Made by a program: the position numbers and the translations under genes. From Bradyrhizobium sp. Ghvi (GTDB taxonomy: Bacteria; Pseudomonadota; Alphaproteobacteria; Rhizobiales; Xanthobacteraceae), in NCBI RefSeq assembly GCF_900115265.1, contig NZ_FOVU01000023.1:1-51598 (forward strand): a DNA stretch of 51,598 nucleotides. Reading direction: 5' to 3'. This document shows positions 48,745-51,598 of this stretch, piece by piece. The notes below the pieces were generated by a model that worked only from the letters and a program-made list of their open reading frames with translations, was not told where the DNA came from and ran no database searches. Each line of letters opens with the position of its first letter. The first letter of the stretch is position 1.

Positions 48745-49725
48745 CTATTCCGGTCGGATCTTCGCGAGACTGATCACTTTGGCCCACTTCTCGGTTTCAT
48801 CGGCCATCAGCTTGCCGAAATCGGCGGGCGAGCCGCCCAGTCCGGACGCGTCGAGGCCGCGCAGGCGCATCCTGAACCCCGCATCGGCCAGAGCGGTGTT
48901 GGCCTCCTTGTTGAGCCTGTCGATGATCGCGCCAGGGGTGCCTTTCGGCGCGCCGATGCCGAACACTGAGCTGGCCTCGTAGCCGGGCACGGATTCGCCG
49001 ATCGCTGGCACATCCGGCAATGCCTCGGATCGCATCGCCGTCGTCAGCCCCAGCGCGCGCAGCTTGCCGCTCTCGATGTAACCGATCGACGGCGCCACAT
49101 TGACAAAGACGACCTGCACCTGCCCACCGAGCAGATCCGTGATGGCGGGCGCCACGCCTCGATAGGGCACATGCTGAAGATCGAGCCCGCCGGCGGCCTG
49201 CTTGAACAATTCCGCGGCGATGTGGGTGATCCCGCCCACGCCTCCCGAACCGTAGGAGAGTTTCCCCGGATTGGCCTTAGCATAGGCGATGAACTCCGGA
49301 ATTGTATGGGCAGGAACCGATGGGTGGATCACCATCACCAGGGCGCCACGGGTCAGGCCCGCGACCGGCGCGATATCGCGCAGGAAATTGAAGTCGAGAT
49401 TTTCATAGAGCGTAGCATTGATCGCGTTCGGAGAGCCAACCAGCAGAAGCGTGTAGCCGTCGGGAGGCGCCCGCACGACAGCGTCGGTGGCGAGATTGCT
49501 TCCTGCCCCGGGCCGGTTCTCGACGATGAATTGCTGGCCGAGCCGCTCCGACCACCAATCTGCGACCAGACGCGCGAGAATGTCGTTTGGGCCGCCGGCG
49601 GCGAAGCCGACCATGATCCGGACCGGCCGAGAGGGATAGGCGTCGGCGTATGCCGGGCCCGACAGCAGCGGCGGTGCGGCTATCCCCGCCGCGAAGCGTA
49701 AAAATTGACGTCGGGAGGAAGTCAC
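48745..49725 (-). CDS. Bug-type tripartite tricarboxylate transporter substrate-binding protein
   Basis: The 326-residue protein begins with a twin-arginine-like signal (MTSSRRQFLRFAAGIAAPPL) and then YPSRPVRIMVGFAAGGPNDI, FIVENRPGAGSNLATDAVVR and PDGYTLLLVGSPNAINATLY, the standard Bug family signature, ending with NKEANTALADAGFRMRLRGL. Bug proteins bind carboxylates or aromatic acids in the periplasm. No TctA/TctB membrane genes are nearby, as is usual for orphan members. It is first in an operon with the dienelactone-hydrolase-like gene. Confidence 0.92.
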   Translation of the reverse strand: MTSSRRQFLRFAAGIAAPPLLSGPAYADAYPSRPVRIMVGFAAGGPNDILARLVADWWSERLGQQFIVENRPGAGSNLATDAVVRAPPDGYTLLLVGSPNAINATLYENLDFNFLRDIAPVAGLTRGALVMVIHPSVPAHTIPEFIAYAKANPGKLSYGSGGVGGITHIAAELFKQAAGGLDLQHVPYRGVAPAITDLLGGQVQVVFVNVAPSIGYIESGKLRALGLTTAMRSEALPDVPAIGESVPGYEASSVFGIGAPKGTPGAIIDRLNKEANTALADAGFRMRLRGLDASGLGGSPADFGKLMADETEKWAKVISLAKIRPE

Positions 49726-49833
49726 GGGCTTTGCTCCGTCGAACCTATGCCCACGCTGGCTCTCTTCAACGGTGGAGAATAGTTGATGCTGTCATAAGCG
49801 CATAAGGCTATTGTCTGATGAGACCATCTCGAA

Positions 49834-50793
49834 ATGGATATGGGTACTCTCATGCAGATGAGCGATCGCATCGGAAAGCGAATGAAGCTGCAGGATCTCC
49901 ACGTGCTGATGGCGGTGGTTCAGGCCGGCAGCATGGGCAAGGCGGCAGTCCTGCTCAACACCACCCAGCCCAACATTTCGCGATCGATCGCGGAGCTCGA
50001 GCGGGCGTTCGGCGTCCGCCTGCTGGATCGCCACCGGCGCGGAATCGAGCCGACCGCGTGCGGCCGCGCCCTGATCGATTGCGGTGCCGCCGCCTTCGAC
50101 GAGCTGCGGCGGGGTGTGAAGAGCATCGAATTTCTGGCCGACCCCACCGCCGGAGAGGTGCGGATTGGAAGCACGGCTGATCTGGCGGCGAGCTTCGTTT
50201 CCGCGCTCATAGACCGGCTCTCGCGGCGTCATCCGCGGATCAGATTTGAGCTCGTGACCGGCTACATCGACGCGCTGCATCGCGACTTGAACGAACGCAA
50301 AGTCGATCTGTCGTTCGTGCGGAGTCGCGGCCCGATTGCCGATGAGCGGCTGCATTTCGAGTTTCTTTTTGAAGATCGCTACGTCATCGCAGCGGGCGCA
50401 AATAATCCATTGACGCGCCGGCGCAATATCCAGCTCTCCGATCTGGCGGAGGAGCGTTGGGTGCTTCCGCCGCGGGAGAGCGTGATCGGCTCCATCATTA
50501 CGCAAGCCTTTCTTACCCGAGGGCTCGCGTATCCTCAGGCGACGGTCGTCACCGATGCCCCCCATATGCGGGTAAGCTTGCTAGAGACGGGGCGGTTCAT
50601 CACGGTTTTCCCGGCTTCCACACTGAAATTTCTCGCCAGGGAGGCGGCGCTCAAGGTCTTGTCCATTGAACTGCCGGCGGACCGTCGACCGAACGGGATG
50701 CTCACGATCAAAGACCGCACCGTCAGCCCGGTTGTGCAGCTCGTCATCGACAGCGCCCGTGAGCTCGCAAAGCCAATGGCGAAACAAAAGTGA
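49834..50793 (+). CDS. LysR family transcriptional regulator
   Basis: The 319-residue protein has a LysR HTH (LQDLHVLMAVVQAGSMGKAA then VLLNTTQPNISRSIAELERA, about 18-60), and the effector domain begins with GEVRIGSTADLAASFVSALI. The start is one of several ATGs between 49834 and 49882; the domain itself begins near MKLQDLHVL. It is divergent from the Bug/dienelactone hydrolase operon with a 108-bp gap, the usual LysR arrangement, so it likely controls uptake and hydrolysis of a carboxylate or lactone. Confidence 0.9.
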   Translation: MDMGTLMQMSDRIGKRMKLQDLHVLMAVVQAGSMGKAAVLLNTTQPNISRSIAELERAFGVRLLDRHRRGIEPTACGRALIDCGAAAFDELRRGVKSIEFLADPTAGEVRIGSTADLAASFVSALIDRLSRRHPRIRFELVTGYIDALHRDLNERKVDLSFVRSRGPIADERLHFEFLFEDRYVIAAGANNPLTRRRNIQLSDLAEERWVLPPRESVIGSIITQAFLTRGLAYPQATVVTDAPHMRVSLLETGRFITVFPASTLKFLAREAALKVLSIELPADRRPNGMLTIKDRTVSPVVQLVIDSARELAKPMAKQK

Positions 50794-50915
50794 CAAACAG
50801 CATGTCGGTTTGTGGCCCAACCCGGAAGTCAGATAAGCTCGACTTTTGCGCTGCCATCGGTGGAGAAGCGGACATCTCTGGGGGCAGGCGCACGGCCTAG
50901 ATCAGGCGGTTGCAT

Positions 50916-51188
50916 TCAAGGCGCGGGGTTCTTTGGAACGTAACCACGGCGCTTTTTGCGGACGAGCCAAGTCTCGAGCGCTTCGACGGCCTGGACCCTC
51001 CCTGCAAACAGATCCATCCGCCGGCGGCCGCGTTGGCCGAGACGCCCCCATTCGCGCACCAACGCCGTATCACCGAACAGAGTCGGTTCGATCGTGAGGA
51101 CATAGAACCTGGCCATGTTGCAGGCCGGATCGCACCGTTGGAGCACGAGGTATGGCACCGTGAGTTCGGACATACCCAAGAATCGCAA
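50916..51188 (-). CDS. WGR domain protein, about 85-90 aa
   Basis: The core LVLQRCDPACNMARFYVLTI then EPTLFGDTALVREWGRLGQR shows the eponymous WGR motif, and it ends ALETWLVRKKRRGYVP as in stand-alone WGR proteins of rhizobia. WGR domains bind nucleic-acid ends in PARPs; the role of the solitary form is unknown. The start is probably the methionine at residue 6 (MSELTVPYLVL). It is intact. Confidence 0.8.
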   Translation of the reverse strand: MRFLGMSELTVPYLVLQRCDPACNMARFYVLTIEPTLFGDTALVREWGRLGQRGRRRMDLFAGRVQAVEALETWLVRKKRRGYVPKNPAP

Positions 51189-51239
51189 CTGTCGAAAGCA
51201 CCGTCCAATTAATTTATCGAATCGATCAGGCCTCTCGAT

Positions 51240-51598
51240 TCAGAAGTTTAATGCCGGTGATGAAAGCCATTGAGGGTGCTCAGCGACCGGTTTCGGAAAA
51301 AATATCGGCTGTTGTGGGAAGTCTGACTGCGAAGAAGGTGGGCGTCGCCCTGCGGGCCGGGCTGTTGGCTACGCTGAAGCCCCGCGAGCGGGTCTTCCGT
51401 AGGGTAGGCGCGGGACACCTCGTGAGAGGATATCCCTACGCCTCCCTCCAAACCGTGCGGGCACCTTTCAATGCACACGGCTTTCCGTACGCGCATGCTT
51501 TCAACCAGAAACGGTTGTTCGGCATGACGGGCACAGAACAATGGTCTTGCGCCGCCAACCGGACTGTTTCCAAACCGCCAGCACGCTTCGCAGATCTC
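51240..51598 (-). other. Possible group II intron fragment (structured RNA-like segment)
   Basis: Read on the minus strand, the segment has GAAAGCCGTGTGCATTGAAA followed by GGTGCCCGCACGGTTTGGAG and GGAGGC. This resembles the A-G-C-C-G-x-x-T-G-C ... G-C-A-x-G-x-A-C-G-G-T-T hairpin next to a GGAGGGAGG that precedes reverse-transcriptase ORFs in bacterial group II introns. A second hairpin (GGCGTAGGGATATCCTC / GAGGTGTCCCGCGCC) follows. No reverse-transcriptase coding sequence is seen before the WGR gene, so this is at most a truncated intron. Confidence 0.4.

Noticed and set aside
49171..49701. 176-residue plus-strand frame
   Set aside because: Complement of the Bug-type binding protein gene.
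1..51598. tRNA or rRNA genes and integrase attachment sites
   Set aside because: No cloverleaf with a GGTTCGAATCC-type arm and no rRNA segment was noticed on either strand by eye; a tRNA scan would settle this.

Overview
The window looks like an accessory stretch of an alphaproteobacterial chromosome, most probably Bradyrhizobium or a close relative. The reasons are the high G+C content, ROSE-type RNA thermometers in front of heat-shock genes, an RpoH-groESL group, many very small rhizobial-type hypothetical proteins, H-NS/HvrA-type proteins, PHB-depolymerase-like and Bug-type (tripartite tricarboxylate) binding proteins, and IS407-group and IS1182-type insertion sequences. This assignment is an inference from protein style; no rRNA or tRNA was seen to anchor it.

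Layout. 0-19.5 kb is a low-coding-density, decayed region. It holds a Crp/Fnr regulator, a full-length H-NS-like protein, an IS1182-type remnant, an ABC substrate-binding protein, a ribbon-helix-helix regulator with a PHB-depolymerase-like esterase, a cold-shock protein, a TetR remnant cut by a defective IS407-group element (4-bp target duplication visible), two broken DNA-ligase-like genes, and many proteins of 30-110 residues. Two of these small proteins are N-terminal-only H-NS homologues. 19.9-25.3 kb holds large intact genes: a membrane PAS-GGDEF-EAL protein, and a PolX/PHP protein in an operon with a small gene.

25.7-42.8 kb reads as a stress-resistance island: a frameshifted hsp20 behind a ROSE element, an ftsH fragment, a LysR/NAD(P)H-quinone-reductase divergent pair, a second ROSE element followed by a 37-codon ORF and rpoH, a sigma-32-like promoter and groESL, small secreted proteins, a GH15 glucoamylase/trehalase-like enzyme, an SDR dehydrogenase, an HpnN-like hopanoid RND exporter with a one-base frameshift, and an HtrA/Deg protease. 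43-48 kb holds an HWE/HisKA_2 sensor kinase (frameshifted near its start), several broken small genes, the C-terminal part of opgH joined to the N-terminal part of an IS1182-type transposase, and a broken lipocalin-like gene. 48-51.6 kb holds a Bug-type binding protein with a dienelactone-hydrolase-like protein, their divergent LysR regulator, a WGR-domain protein, and a possible group II intron fragment at the edge.

Two themes stand out. First, about fifteen genes carry indels, nonsense codons or truncations, while about 14 kb of long genes are clean. This points to real gene decay rather than uniform sequencing error. Second, three H-NS-type genes, two of them lacking the DNA-binding domain, each sit next to a short coiled-coil gene, which suggests a locally evolved set of H-NS modulators.
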